This document shows, piece after piece, positions 1 through 10,589 of a DNA stretch of 64,000 nucleotides (position 1 is its first letter; each line of letters begins with the position of its first letter). The translations under genes and the position numbers were made by a program. Origin of the DNA: Phytophthora colocasiae (Eukaryota > Oomycota > Peronosporomycetes > Peronosporales > Peronosporaceae); NCBI GenBank assembly GCA_018806915.1, contig JAGKQI010000022.1, positions 186,001 to 250,000 of the forward strand, in the 5' to 3' direction. The notes beneath the pieces are model-generated. The model had not been told where the DNA came from. It ran no database searches and saw nothing but the letters and a program-made list of their open reading frames with translations.

Positions 1-378
1 TGGGTCGCGCGTCGGCGACGCTGTCGTGTACTCGAAGGGTGAGCCACCGCTACCACTTGACGTCGGGCTGGCCTTGAACATCGCTCCGTAGCGAAGGCGA
101 GACGCCGCGAAATACTCCGAATCGGAGAGCGTGAGAGGAGCCGAGGGCTCAGACCGGAAAGCGCTGAGGCGCTGGGGCGTAGACGCCTGAGTCACTGGAC
201 ACCTCAGGGCGGTTTGGCTCGCTGGGGAGAATTGGAGGAATGTGCTCGTTGAGCCAGCGCACCCGCGCACTCTCGTTGAGAGATTTCTTTTATCGGAAAG
301 TTGCCGGTGACAGGCCTTGACAAGGCAGTTATGTCTACAGTTGTAGATACTCCGTATCCACGGTTTTGGTGGGGAGGG
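1..378 (+). other. Possible 3' end of a retroelement body with polypurine tract
   Basis: A frame open from the left edge (base 2) stops at TAG 90-92 after about 29 codons and could be the tail of a coding sequence entering from outside. Positions 369-378 are a purine-rich stretch directly before a TGTAACGGGG start, the arrangement of a polypurine tract and a 3' LTR. The rest shows no convincing frame. That this is retroelement is inference from the PPT/LTR-like junction only. Confidence 0.25.
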
Positions 379-908
379 TGTAACGGGGTTACACGGCGCT
401 GCGCGCCTTGGCTACAATAGGTGTGGTATACACCATCCAGGTCACAAGTCACAGATCCGTGTACAACACATAGTGTTTCTCACACGTCACATATGTAGCC
501 AGTTGCTGGCTGTTAGCTCAAGCCACACATTACATTTGATTAGGATTTAGTATGTTAGATACTAAATCCGTTACGTCAGGATTAGGGCAATAAAATAAAT
601 AAAAATCAGTTTGCATTTTACATAATTAGTGTTAGTTCCTTTATTATAGGGACACTGATTGTGAGAGTCCCGTATTTAGTGGACTACTTGGTTCTTGTAT
701 AGAACCGAAGGCTAGTGCCTTGCAAGCAGGACTCTACGAGTCAACCCAACTTCCTCTGTGCCGTGCACACCTACGCAGCCCGCTGCATATTCCCCACGCT
801 ATCTCACCTACGTCACCCAAGACATTCTTCTCGTCCCTAGACATCTTCAGAAGTCACCTGGAAGAGCGCAACCCGCCTACCGACGGGTACACAAGGTGAA
901 CACTACAC
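379..908 (+). repeat. LTR-like segment, right end uncertain
   Basis: The segment begins TGTAACGGGGTTACA (a short self-complementary start) just after a purine tract and is AT-rich around 540-660, as many LTRs are. A candidate CA end lies near 908 (ends ACACTACA), but no second copy is in the window, so the boundary cannot be fixed. From here to 1042 no gene is supported. Confidence 0.25.
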
Positions 909-1042
909 GCAGCAAGATCACGGATCATCGGGGGACCCCCTCCGTTAGTCGGTGTCTGGGCGCAAGTGGCGATCGCGATCGGCCTCAACCAGATTTTGGC
1001 CAGATCCGCTCCACCACAGTACTGTTTCCGCTGGCGAAGGAA

Positions 1043-4000
1043 TTACGCTACGCTGCTCCATTCCATTCCCTTGATCAAATGCATGGTATCAATAAGTTCT
1101 GCAGGTGCAATTTCCGATTCAGCATCAGACGAATTTGACCTATCTGTTTCGTCAACTGCTTCGGTAATGCCCGAGACATCAACTCCAGCCCCACTATGTT
1201 CACGCAGTCCATTTCGCACGGTTTCCTTCCAGGTGCGAAGAGCAGACAAAAACGCTGGGCTGGACAACCCAGATAAATACTCCATGACTGGCTCAAATAC
1301 CGCTTTAGCGTAGCAATATTTTTCCTCAGCAGACAGAACAACTACATTGGCTCGCTCTCGACGGCGGATTTTCACGTAAACAATGCCGCGTTTGGTCTTG
1401 TGTCGTTGAATGCTGCGCTTGGGGCTCCTAGAAGTACATTTGTTTCGGTCCTTTATCAGTGTTGCTGTTTGGGTTGCTTCAAATGTTGCTTCTTGGGTTG
1501 CTTCAAATGTTGCTTCTTGGGTTGCATCTGTAGCGTCTTGGGTTGTTAAGGTCCGCGGTGATTCTTCAACTCTCTCGTTAGGAACGCTAGGTTGCGTTAA
1601 ACCGTCATGAGTAAATGAGTCGACAGCTACTTTCATCGTGTCTTGAACGTCTACAGAAGTGAAGAAATGCCTTCTAACGAACTCGTTCTCCATGTCGGCC
1701 ATTGCCAGCATATCCCACCACAAAGCAATTTAGCAGACGGCGGTAGATTTTCAAATCGATGGACACACTGGGCAATATACATCAGGTGCTGGCATGGCAG
1801 GTGGTGGCTACAGTAGAACAGACAGCTGCAGGACCACTGGAAGTCATTACAGGTGTACGTATGGCCCCGCGTACAAATTTTCCACTCTCCCAAAACTCCA
1901 CTGTTCTTCGTGCAAACTGTATCCGCCAAGTACACCACGAAGTAGTCCCATTGGGAACGAACTTTAGCCATGCAATAGTCACTCAGGTGCTTCGATACTC
2001 GTACCAGGAATTCCGGAATGCTGTCGGCCTGTCGCGTAGAGGTTGAATGTTTCCTTATAGATGCGAGAAGTTGTCGAATTATTGTTGTTTGGTGAGTCAT
2101 AAGCCCGCTGATTGTTGCATCCAGTCGTGGACGTTTACCCAGCAGTAGCTTCACTTGATTCCAATTGGATTCGATCCGGTTTGTTGTGGTGTTTCCCGCA
2201 GAAAAGTATTTGCCCTGATGTAATTTGCCCACATGGAGTCGCAAGTTTTCCAATTTGCTGTGAAATACTGGAGTAGTTGAGGAGACTCCTTCTCGCAAGC
2301 TCTTGTAAATGCTTCCAACTCCAAGTTGAACGATCGCTGTGTTTCGCTATAGGTCAAGTTTCATTGAAGCAACATAGTAAGCAACATAGCAAACAACATA
2401 GTAAGCAACAAAAGCAGCAACATAATAAGCAACACCTACCAGTAGACGAGCTTAGCAAATGCTGCTTCCATCAAATCTCGTTGTGACACCTTTAAATCGA
2501 ACTTGGATCGGCGACAAACTTTCCTCCAGTACGTGATGGCATGGAACTGACAAAGAATGATCTTCGTACCAGGGAAGGAAGCCTCTAATACGCGCCATTC
2601 GACAAAATCTTTGTCGATAACGACAGTTTCAATCTTATCCCAGGTCGGATTATGCCGCTTGAAGAAGTCAATAATTGTCTCCATGGTTGTAGCCTTCTGA
2701 TCCAAGGCAAGAAACTCAATAACAGGCACCCCTCGTCCTGTAGCTGATGTCACGAGAAGGCTGCCTGAAACAGTTTAAACAGTGTTAGTCCAGGATAATA
2801 GTAACGATAAATAAAACGTCCTACCTAGAGTGGTACCCCAAGCTATTGGTACCGTGAGTCCAGTCCATCACTAACGTGTCTCCCCACTGTCCAAAACAGG
2901 TCTTTTGTACACGTGTTTGAATTGCAATGACACACGTGATGTCCATCTGATCTTGGACAAAAGCACATCATTGCCTTCCACTTCAGCAAATGAATCCAGT
3001 AGTACTTTGACTCTCTCAGTTGTTGAAGCCCCCAATAAGTGCCGCATCATGTTTCGTGTTTGCTGTGGAGTAATTGTCATGTCTGTTTCGTAAAGAGACG
3101 TTCACATCAAGTTTCAATTAAAAGTAAATACACATGAACAAGAAGCACTAGTCTGCTACCCACCCAGTTTATCAGAAAGATAGCGATTCACATCAGCTGT
3201 GCTTGTCTTCATTTCAGCAAGGAGACCGAGATCTTGACGGACTTGGCGTGACAGAGGCATTGACTTGGCACCTCGGTACGACTCAAATATAGTCTTGGTT
3301 GTTCGATGGTTGTGTCTGGAAATCTAAGCAACACTGGTCAGAAAATGATTATCATAAATATCATCTCAGAAAAGTTTACTTGTACCTCCTTTTCACGATC
3401 AATGCAAACCTTCCATTTTGCAATGCCACCTTTCAAAACCTTCACCACACGAGCAACAAAGCTTGCTTCACACCCCGTATAACGCTGGTCATGACTACGC
3501 CGACCTGCACCACGACCGTTCTGTGTGGCGGCGTGAGTACACCACAAACGCTTGTAGCTGTGCGAAAAATAATCTGGGATCTTTGCGATGCCATCGTGGG
3601 TGCTAAAATATTAAAGCAACATTGACAAACAACATACGATGCAACATACGGGCAACATTTGAAGCACCATATGAAGCAACATATGAAGCAACAGAACAAA
3701 CAACATAGTTATCAGTAGTAGTGATCCAACTCACGAAGCAGTCTACATCACCTGTTGAACTTGGCGCACGTTTTGGAGCTACGAATCCGGTAGTGGAGGA
3801 AAAAGTTTTGCTCGTATTCCTTGAGCATCGTGTGAAACGCTTCCCATGTATCGAACGTATCCTGTGGAAGTTCAGGCACCAAATTTTCGATTGGGTTGTG
3901 GGACTTGAGCAACTTTTGCGATCTTCCCACGTTTACTTTTGCGGCGAGAAAGTTTTCGTATCGGAGACCCAGCAAAATCGGCAGAAGTATTGGGCTCACA

Positions 4001-5194
4001 AGTCCTGCTCCGCTTCGACAGAAAGATCCACCTCATCGCTATCTGTATCCACTTCTTCTTGAACTGGTCGAGGTCTACTTTTTCTCAAACGGTATTTCAG
4101 CAACGTTGTTTTGTAGGATGTCGCGGTAAAATAGCCCTCTTCGCCTCTGTAACTCGATTTTCCATAGACTATATTAGCAACAGTAGCAAAAATCAAACAA
4201 CACAGCAAGTAACACAGCATACCTTCACTTTTTTGTTGCAGAATCAAGCGACATGTCGCTGGTCCTCTCACTCTCCGACAAGTTGGCCAACGTAATGTTG
4301 CTTTCACTCTTGCCGACCTCTTTCTCGTATTCCTTCTCGTCTTCACGCGCCTTCTCTTGGATGCTCTTCTCATTCTTCTTCTTCTCTTCATGCGCCTTCT
4401 CTTCGATGTTCATATCTTTGTTCTTCTTCTCGTCAAGCGCCTTTTCTTCGATGTTCTTCTCTTCGTTCTTCTTCTCTTCGTTCTTCTTCTCTTCGTTCTT
4501 CTTCTCCCCATGCGCCTTCTGCTCAGCACTCCCCAAGCTGAAATTGTTGTCAGTATTGTCTGGTGTAGTGTTGACGTTAGCCACTACGTTCCCCGTGTCT
4601 ACAGTATTCTTAGTAACGTTCAGCGCCGCGGCAACACTCCCATTATTGCCTAATCCGTCAATATCATCGTTGCTGGAGCTCAACTCGTTCATACAGACCT
4701 CTTCAGCACCGTCCACTGCCTCTCTTTCTTGTGTAGCTACATCGAAAGCTCCACCATTTGCGTCGTCGATTAGTACACCACCATTTTCTTCTTGGGGCGC
4801 TTCGTTATCCCTGGAGCCGGGCTCAGCTTCCTGAACAGAGTCTAACGATCCATCCGATCCATCAATGTAGTCTTCGTCATTTAGATTGTCCTTTGTGATG
4901 CCTTGGTTAGCCACCAGATAGTCAATGCGCCCCCGAGGGCGCAAACTGGCACGACGTTCTGTAACCAAGAATTAGCACTTATACTACTATTGACTGGTGT
5001 TGCTGTAGCTTACCTGCATTACCCACATTGTCCGCCTGTGGCTTCTTCTTCCCCTTCATATTAGGTATGACTTGGGTCTGTTGCTGCTTGTACAGCTTCC
5101 CCATGGCAGCGCCTGACGTGCGATCCTTCTCCCTTCGTCGGGTTATGGAGAAAATGGGAGGCAGTCCCTCGTCGTACTTAAGAACAACCGACAA
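1043..5194 (-). CDS. MULE/FAR1-like transposase-type protein with SWIM zinc finger, interrupted
   Basis: The gene reads from a start at 5194 to a stop at 1043 through several short GT-AG introns (for example 4959-5013, 3608-3748, about 2765-2825, about 2356-2432). Domains in order: a lysine-rich N-terminus and an acidic EEKKN repeat region; a region with TFDTWEAFHTMLKEY near 3800; a FLYWCH/FAR1-like zinc-binding part (YTGC, then HNH after an intron near 3300); the MULE transposase core with WGDTLVMDWTH (first Asp, near 2860) and VVIDKDFVEW (second Asp, near 2610); and a SWIM finger (CSCLFYCSHHLPCQH, near 1820). A repeat-bearing C-terminal tail ends in acidic sequence. Frame changes lie at 2959-2962, 2202-2205 and 1722-1724, each in a short A/T run, so they may be consensus errors. 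The family is of Mutator-like origin. Whether this copy is a live transposase or a domesticated gene cannot be told; no TIRs were seen. Confidence 0.7.
1471..1540 (-). repeat. 24-bp tandem repeat inside the MULE coding region
   Basis: A 24-bp unit occurs at 1471-1494 and 1495-1518 with a degenerate continuation to about 1540. On the coding strand it encodes QEATFEAT repeats. Its core GCAACATTTGAAGC also occurs, in the opposite orientation, inside an intron of the same gene at about 3652-3690. Confidence 0.8.
2365..2432. repeat. AAGCAACATA-type repeat filling a MULE-gene intron
   Basis: Short degenerate repeats of GCAACATA/GTAAGCAACATAG on the + strand occupy nearly the whole intron that starts with GTAGGTGTTGC (donor about 2432) and ends CCTATAG (about 2356) on the minus strand. 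Confidence 0.7.
3608..3748 (-). repeat. Intron carrying GCAACATA/GAAGCAAC repeats
   Basis: The intron begins GTGATGTAGACT and ends TATTTTAG on the minus strand. The middle (3613-3705 on the + strand) is built of GCAACATA, GCAACATTTGAAGC and ATATGAAGCAAC variants, related to the exon repeat at 1471-1540 but inverted relative to it. Confidence 0.7.
4170..4228 (-). repeat. Short intron with degenerate CAACA repeats
   Basis: The intron has a donor GTGAAG (about 4228) and an acceptor TAATATAG (about 4170) on the minus strand. It contains AGCAACAGTAGC and CAAACAACACAGCAAG, related to the repeats in the other introns of this gene. The reading phase across it does not match perfectly, so one splice site or one base may be wrong. 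Confidence 0.45.
4375..4510 (-). repeat. 15-bp TTCTTCTTCTCTTCG-type repeats coding EEKKN
   Basis: Imperfect 15-bp pyrimidine repeats (cleanest at 4450-4507) encode lysine/glutamate pentads (EEKKN, EEKAH, EEKAL) near the N-terminus of the MULE protein, a likely charged helix. Repeat-unit slippage would change length in multiples of five residues and keep the frame. Confidence 0.8.
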
Positions 5195-5557
5195 ATTTGA
5201 ATTTCAAATATTTTGAATGAATAGCTTACCAGCAAAATTTACATGAATAAGCTTACCCAGCAACATAAATCTGCTTTGCGTTGCTCTCAGTGATGTATCG
5301 TCTAGTTGTGAATTAGGTTGTATTAATGACTCCCTGTCGAAGGGACCAATGCCTGCCTATCCTCGCCTTGACATCCTGAGGTTGCTGAACGAATCTACAG
5401 GTCAACTTCCTCCTCCATATGGCGGGACTTAATTGTCAAGTGATCATCGCCGGTACGCGCTTCAGTACTTCGCGCCGTTGCCAGGTAGAATCTTTGAGGT
5501 AGTGCTGGCATTACTACCAGTTGCTTTGTCTCTAGATGGAGATGAAAATGCTAGGCA
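5195..5557. other. Unique spacer left of the tandem array
   Basis: No gene is supported in this stretch. The last bases before the array (TTTGTCTCTAG at 5525-5535) resemble a + strand 3' splice site followed by an open frame that continues into the array, so the spacer probably holds an intron or upstream exon of the unrecognised gene whose tail is repeated at 5558, 11781 and 17998. Confidence 0.3.
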
Positions 5558-5990
5558 TGAATTTAGATGAAGATTCCAACAAGTACGAGGTAGCGACGCA
5601 GAGTGATTGTCTTCAAGGTCAACATCTGCCATTTATGGCGGCCAGGTTGAAGTGCGAGTTGAAGGACAATCACTCATGCATCTGGCAGCACCAGATCTTC
5701 TCAGTTGCCATTTTGCCTTCAACCCCGCAGTTGCCCCTTGCATCCAGCTATGCCAGTTATCTCCAAAGACCGAGCTGCTCATTGCCAAAGCCTGGCCCGG
5801 AGTCGCTACGCCTCTGGAGGTGGCACAACCTGAACTCGCCCTCTTAGACGCGACGCAGTTTGCACCACGCTGGTGCTTGCAGTCAGTCACGCGTCCAGCT
5901 GTGCTACTGGCTCCAGCAGAGCCTTGTGGGGTGTTTCAGGGCTTTCAAGACAAGTTTCCGACGGGCATCATGGCGTTTCCAGACAACTGA
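5536..5990 (+). CDS. 3' end of an unrecognised gene, array copy 1
   Basis: A + strand frame ends at TGA 5988-5990 with a protein-like tail (TELLIAKAWPGVATPLEVAQ and GIMAFPDN). The front part reads in a different frame (NLDEDSNKYEVATQSDC), so there is at least one frame change. The gene is convergent with the acetyl-CoA synthetase gene, the two stops lying about 100 bp apart. I do not recognise a family. This is the only copy with its native left flank; copies 2 and 3 begin at the array junction. Confidence 0.4.
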
Positions 5991-6088
5991 ACACGTCACA
6001 AGAGATGGTAAAGCACTAGTCGTGGGCTCAATCAAATTTAATGGATCTGCATACCCCTAAAAATTGAACGTGCAAGTCGATTTAGGTC

Positions 6089-6747
6089 CTAAAACGACTT
6101 CCCGACCAGTGCTCTGCGCATGGCACTAACAAGCTCTGGCACCACCAGTCGATTCGGCCAATGTGGACAGAGTCGTTGAAGCGAGTCTTCTTTCCCTTGA
6201 GCGATTTTACGCAGAATACGTCGCATGATTTTCCCACTGCGAGTTTTGGGCAGGTTTGGGGCCACAACGAAAGAGGTCTGGAGTCGCAAAGGCCCCGATC
6301 TTGGAACGGATCAGCATCGTGAGCTCCTTTTCCACTTGAGAAGTGGCCTCCACACTGTCCATAAGCGTCACGTAGCAGCAGATGCCTTCACCTTTGATAC
6401 GATGGGGAATACCAACCACTGCAGCTTCAGCCACTGCGTCGTGACCAATAAGTGTGCTTTTCCAGCTCTGTAGTGCTGATTCGGTGGCCAGAAGGACACA
6501 ACACATCATCGATACGGCCTGTGATGAAGTAGTAGCCATCCTTGTCGCGACGACAGCCATCTCCTGTGAAGTACAGACCCCTTTGGGAAGCTGTGAACAC
6601 CTGCAAGTAGCGGTTATGGTCGCCATATACCGTTCGAGCCATGCCAGGCCACGGCGACCGGATACACAATTGGCCCTCAACGTCGTTCCCTTTGATTTCT
6701 GTGCCGTTCTCGTCGGTCAGGACGAAATCAACACCAAAGAAAGGCTT
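6089..6747 (-). pseudogene. Acetyl-CoA synthetase 3' fragment, array copy 1
   Basis: It encodes the C-terminal fifth to third of an AMP-forming acetyl-CoA synthetase: FTGDGCRRDKDGYYFITGRI, the GHRISTTELE hinge region and [16 protein letters not shown], which contains the catalytic lysine motif, ending ALVGKSF at stop 6089-6091. The coding sequence is cut at 6747 and continues abruptly into retroelement DNA, so no complete enzyme can be made. Several one-base indels relative to copies 2 and 3 add frame breaks. Confidence 0.85.
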
Positions 6748-6753
6748 ATGGTG

Positions 6754-6770
6754 AGCATCCGGAGGATGCT
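6754..6770. other. Perfect hairpin AGCATCC-GGA-GGATGCT at the retroelement/synthetase junction
   Basis: A 7-bp stem with a 3-base loop. The same hairpin lies at 10593-10609, 12974-12990 and 16811-16827. At 6751 and 12971 it coincides with the break point where synthetase sequence changes to retroelement; at 10590 and 16808 it lies inside continuous head-to-tail element sequence and coding frame (GEHPEDASF). Confidence 0.8.
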
Positions 6771-6935
6771 TCGTTTTCCGGATCAATCGATAGGAGTTTC
6801 AAGTGTATAGTTAGGATCAGAACCCAGGACGTCAGCAACGGACAGAACGCCGAGAGTCTACAGGAGGCTCACTTTCCAGTTTTCTGTCTGCCGATAACAA
6901 GCCCAAGAGTCTCAATCACCGTCGTTTCCAAACGC

Positions 6936-8749
6936 ATGCCTACTCTAACCGCGGGAGACATTGCCTTCGTGGGCCCTACGCACGTGCCTTCACTCGAAAA
7001 CTTCACTTATGTGCGCGTAACGAAGGTTCATGGGACATCGGCTACTGTAAGACGCACTGGACCAGACAGCTCCGAGGAGAGCCCAGAGTTTGATGTCAAG
7101 GTCTCCTCCCTACGCCATCGTATCGTTGGTGACGATGAAACCGAGCACTGGCCGGGACCCTACGTAGGCCACCCAACCAGAACGAGCGGAGAAAGTAGTG
7201 ATCAGTGGGCTTACGGATTGGTTACCGGGTACAGCATGAACGCTAAATTAGCCCAACTACATGTACAATGCGGTACCTCATCTCTCAGGTTGGTCTAACG
7301 ACCCCTCCAACAATAATCGCTGTTGACCGGCTCAACTACGCTCTACAAACCGGCGCTTCCCTCAATGTGATGACCTTAAACGCGCTTGAACTACTGGATC
7401 GCCAGAACGAGGTCATTGTGGCATGTGGAAAAAGCAGGTCCGGACTCCCCAGTAAGCGTGACGTCGACGATGTTAAGCGTGCCGTTCAACCCCTGAGGAA
7501 ATTCACCAAACCCGACACACTGGAAATTGTATCAGTCCGCCGGCAACACATTGTCGAGCTCGACGGACGTAGTGGTAACCCAACTGATGTTTTACAGATA
7601 CGCAGGCCACCTCGGATGCAGAGCAGTTAGGATCTTCACCCGACATGACTAACAATGTTAACCTCGCTTTTAGTGATTCAGATGACGAAGGTAAAACAGA
7701 GGACCAAGTTTTACAGCGAGAAGACATCAACAGTGTCACGCCTCCAGAACCGATCGCTTCACAAGCGGTTCCGCCCAAATCCACCAGAAGAACGATACGA
7801 CCTTATCTGGACCAGGTCGACATCCCTGTGCTGCAGACAACCGGTGAAGCTCAAGCCTCAGCGTTTCGCCCCTCGGCTATGGAGAAGTTCGTTCACGACG
7901 CAGTTGTTCACCCTTCACTACTCGGTAAGAACCCGCAATTTGTTATTGACTCTGCGCAACAAGGACCCCGGACCAGGTTTTAGCGACCCCAGTGCTACGA
8001 CTCGCGTACGATCTCAGCTTTGGCATCAGAGGTTTGTCAGTGATGCATTTCCGGCGTTTCATTCAAGAACTTGAGCCGCACTCGTCAATGACGGGCATCA
8101 ACATGACGAACTTCGGACGGTCGAATGCCACTTCAGCCAGCTTCCCCAACTTCCTGCCTCCGAGATATTGCCGACGCTTTCGAGACGCTGCTCTTCTTTG
8201 CCCAAGGATTATACAAAAACACTGTCTATTGTTTTATCAAGACTGGTGCGGAGTTCATATCAAGGATGTCAGTGCTCTCAAATCCCGACATGGCCACGTG
8301 CAACATGCTGGTCCACTGGGTCAACTCTAAACTCGGGAAGTTCCGCAGTGAGATCATTGCGTCAAATCTCCAGGCAGCAGTGCAAGTTGGACTCGAGTTC
8401 ACCAGAAAGGATGACCATCTGATGGAACTTTACGAAGCCCTTCACCAAAAGCAGATAACAGCTCAGGTATTACCAGAAACAACAACGAGGACCAACGGCG
8501 AGCAGACCAAACCCCGTACGCACAGCAAAACGACCCACTGTCCCTCGCGAGCTGCTCGACATGTTGCCTAAACAAGGCGACAAGACACTGTGTATGCGCT
8601 ACTTGTCGAAGAAAAGGTGCAGGACCAACTCAGGGTCAATGCTTCGACCCTAAACGGGCGCATTTCAAGCCCCTCGCACTACCTGTCGACGCTAAGGCCT
8701 ACATCGACAACAATTTCAGCGTACTAGCGTCAGAGTTTGCCGATCTGTG
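6936..8749 (+). pseudogene. Gag-like protein of the array retroelement, copy 1
   Basis: Start MPTLTAGDIAFVGPTHVPSL at 6936, end EFADL near 8749, about 600 codons in the better copies. The C-terminal zinc-binding motif is CMRYLSKKRC...C...H (CCCH type). Frame changes occur near 7290, 7480, 7600, 7980 and 8560. The intact stretch of copy 2 (13744-14976) shows the expected reading. Confidence 0.6.
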
Positions 8750-8885
8750 ACGCCAAACCGCTGCTCCAGATCCAGGTATGTCACCGACAGATCAATCAGC
8801 CATCGCTACATGTCGGTTGTAGGGCAGTATCGGTTCTCAACAGCGGGAGTACATGCTTCCGAAGCAGACCGCTACAACGTGAGAG

Positions 8886-9126
8886 TACAGGCTCTTACGT
8901 CTCCAGACTTCAGGAGTACAGGCTCTTGAAAATTCAACTCAGACTTCAGGAGTACATGCTCTTGAAAATTCAACTCAGACTTCATGAGTACAGGCTCTTG
9001 AAAATACAACTCTGACTTCAGGAGCACAGGCTCTTGAAAATTCAACTCAGATTTCAGGAGTACAGGCTCTTGAAAATACAACTCAGACTTCAGGAGTACA
9101 GGCTCTTGAACATACAATTCAGACTG
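8886..9126 (+). repeat. 36-bp minisatellite coding a 12-residue repeat, copy 1
   Basis: Six to seven units of about 36 bp (GGAGTACAGGCTCTTGAAAA...). In the pol frame they encode TSGVQALENSTQ variants in front of the RT region. One unit has TGA in place of GGA (near 8984), and the same change is in the second array copy, so it predates the duplication. Confidence 0.85.
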
Positions 9127-10589
9127 TCCAGCCAGCAATACCAGCAGATGCGTTATTCCTCCAGCAAGGGAAGGATGCACTTGACAGTTTTAATCGGACT
9201 CAGACGGCCATAAAGGCAAGCCTCAGTAGCAGAGCGAGACGAGGCCTTTCGCCAATTCGCCGAACGCTACGGCGTGCAGTTACCGAACACAAACGCTGTG
9301 CAACATGGAGAACTTGACAAACAGCGTATCAGTGCGGTATCCAGAGTAGCACGACGCTCTGGTTTAGACCACTGGCTCAGTTTGGTGAGAGTTTATCAGC
9401 ATCAGACACGAACCGACCCCAGGCCGAACAAGGATTTATTCGAACTGACCGTCTCCACCAGACCGGAGCTCCATCAGCTCACCACCCAGTGGAGACTTAA
9501 TCGTTCGGCATGGTGTCATACCCGCGTGGAAACCAAACAGACCAGCCAGGCGGCGCTCGCGGCCGTTTAACCATAAAATTTCAGCCGCCCATTGCCAGCA
9601 AAGTACAGAGATCCCACATCTTCAAAGGCCAACAAGAAGGACGCTATCTCGTCGTGGAAGCAGATCTACTGAATCAGTGGCCTGAAATCTACATCAGCCC
9701 AGTCGGAGTCACAGAAAAAGCACAATCACTGGCAGCGATCCGGGTCATCAATGACTACTCATACCCACCCGATGCCTCTGTCAACGACTTTATTGATCGA
9801 AGTACATTTCGGGAGATTTCATACAACCCCCTCGCGACATTGCGCGTCGGATTTTCGAGCTGCAGAACCCGATTTTGATCATGTGATTTTGATAATGCTT
9901 GGCGATGTTTCGGTGCATTTCGACACATTCCTGTAGCAGCAGACCACGTTCACATGTTCGGTTTTCAGTTTGACGGGTACATCGTGATCGACTTAGCCTG
10001 CGGATTTGGCTGGTGTGGATCTCCAGCGTTTTACGCGGTAGCAGGAACACTGATAAATTACATTACCAGCAGCAACGGCCACAGCGATCTCTGTCACCCG
10101 CTCGATTCGACCTGCTTCGTGAAATTATTGGTGCGACGACCACACGTGCCTCGAAATCGACACAGGAACCCGGTGTGCGGAAATCAAAGCTGGGCACTGC
10201 GGAGAGCAATAGCAGGAGCAACGCTCTACCCGTGGGTTTCCAGAAGAAAATCAACGCCATGCGCACTGCTACTGAGATGAAAGCACTGGACGAACAGCAA
10301 GAACAGCGACTACAGCCCGCACAGTTCAAAAGGGCGAAAGACGGACGGACTATTGTGCTTCCTTTCCAGTTTGCAACGGAGATTCGAGCTACAATGACCT
10401 CCAAACTGAACAAACAGCGCACGACCACCGGCTGCTACTGGATCTCGTGATCATGTGATGAAAAGTCTGCGTCCGACGGCACAAGCGATTCGTCAAACAG
10501 CGGATGAGAATGAGGCGGAATTGTGTCTGGATATTCATTTGTCGCCATCCGAGACGCGCCAATTGTATTTGAACGTCCACGAGGACCTG
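9127..10589 (+). pseudogene. Reverse-transcriptase region, copy 1
   Basis: This continues the repeat frame through RNRTQTAI-like sequence into RT: ISPVGVTEKAQSLAAIRVIN, then the GDVSGAFRHIPV region (first catalytic Asp) and, in copy 2, YWCDDHTCLE (the DD box). Copy 1 has frame breaks near 9560, 9860 and 9910 and has damaged the DD box region (near 10130). The C-terminal part includes FATEIRATMTSKLNKQRTTT and runs into the next head-to-tail copy. Confidence 0.6.

Larger units (their letters stand above)
6751..10589 (+). mobile_element. DIRS-like/RT retroelement unit, copy 1
   Basis: A 3.84-kb unit: a hairpin and short leader, a gag-type frame (6936-8749), a 12-residue repeat region, a reverse-transcriptase region to about 10200, and a C-terminal part ending across the boundary with the next head-to-tail copy. 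No LTRs and no recombinase or integrase are visible, so it is a deletion derivative or an incomplete element. The DIRS/Ngaro-type affiliation is an inference from the RT and gag style. Confidence 0.65.

Noticed and set aside
758..1313. Overlapping plus-strand frames right of the LTR-like segment
   Set aside because: They are antisense to the MULE C-terminal exon or low in character; the minus-strand reading with SWIM and MULE motifs explains the region better.
3600..3720. CRISPR-like array in the GCAACATA repeats
   Set aside because: Units are short, degenerate, without unique spacers, and lie in a eukaryotic intron.
4253..4834. Plus-strand frame of 193 codons rich in Ser/Phe/Leu
   Set aside because: It is the mirror of the EEKKN-type repeat of the minus-strand gene; the Phe/Ser composition is what the complement of Lys/Glu codons gives.
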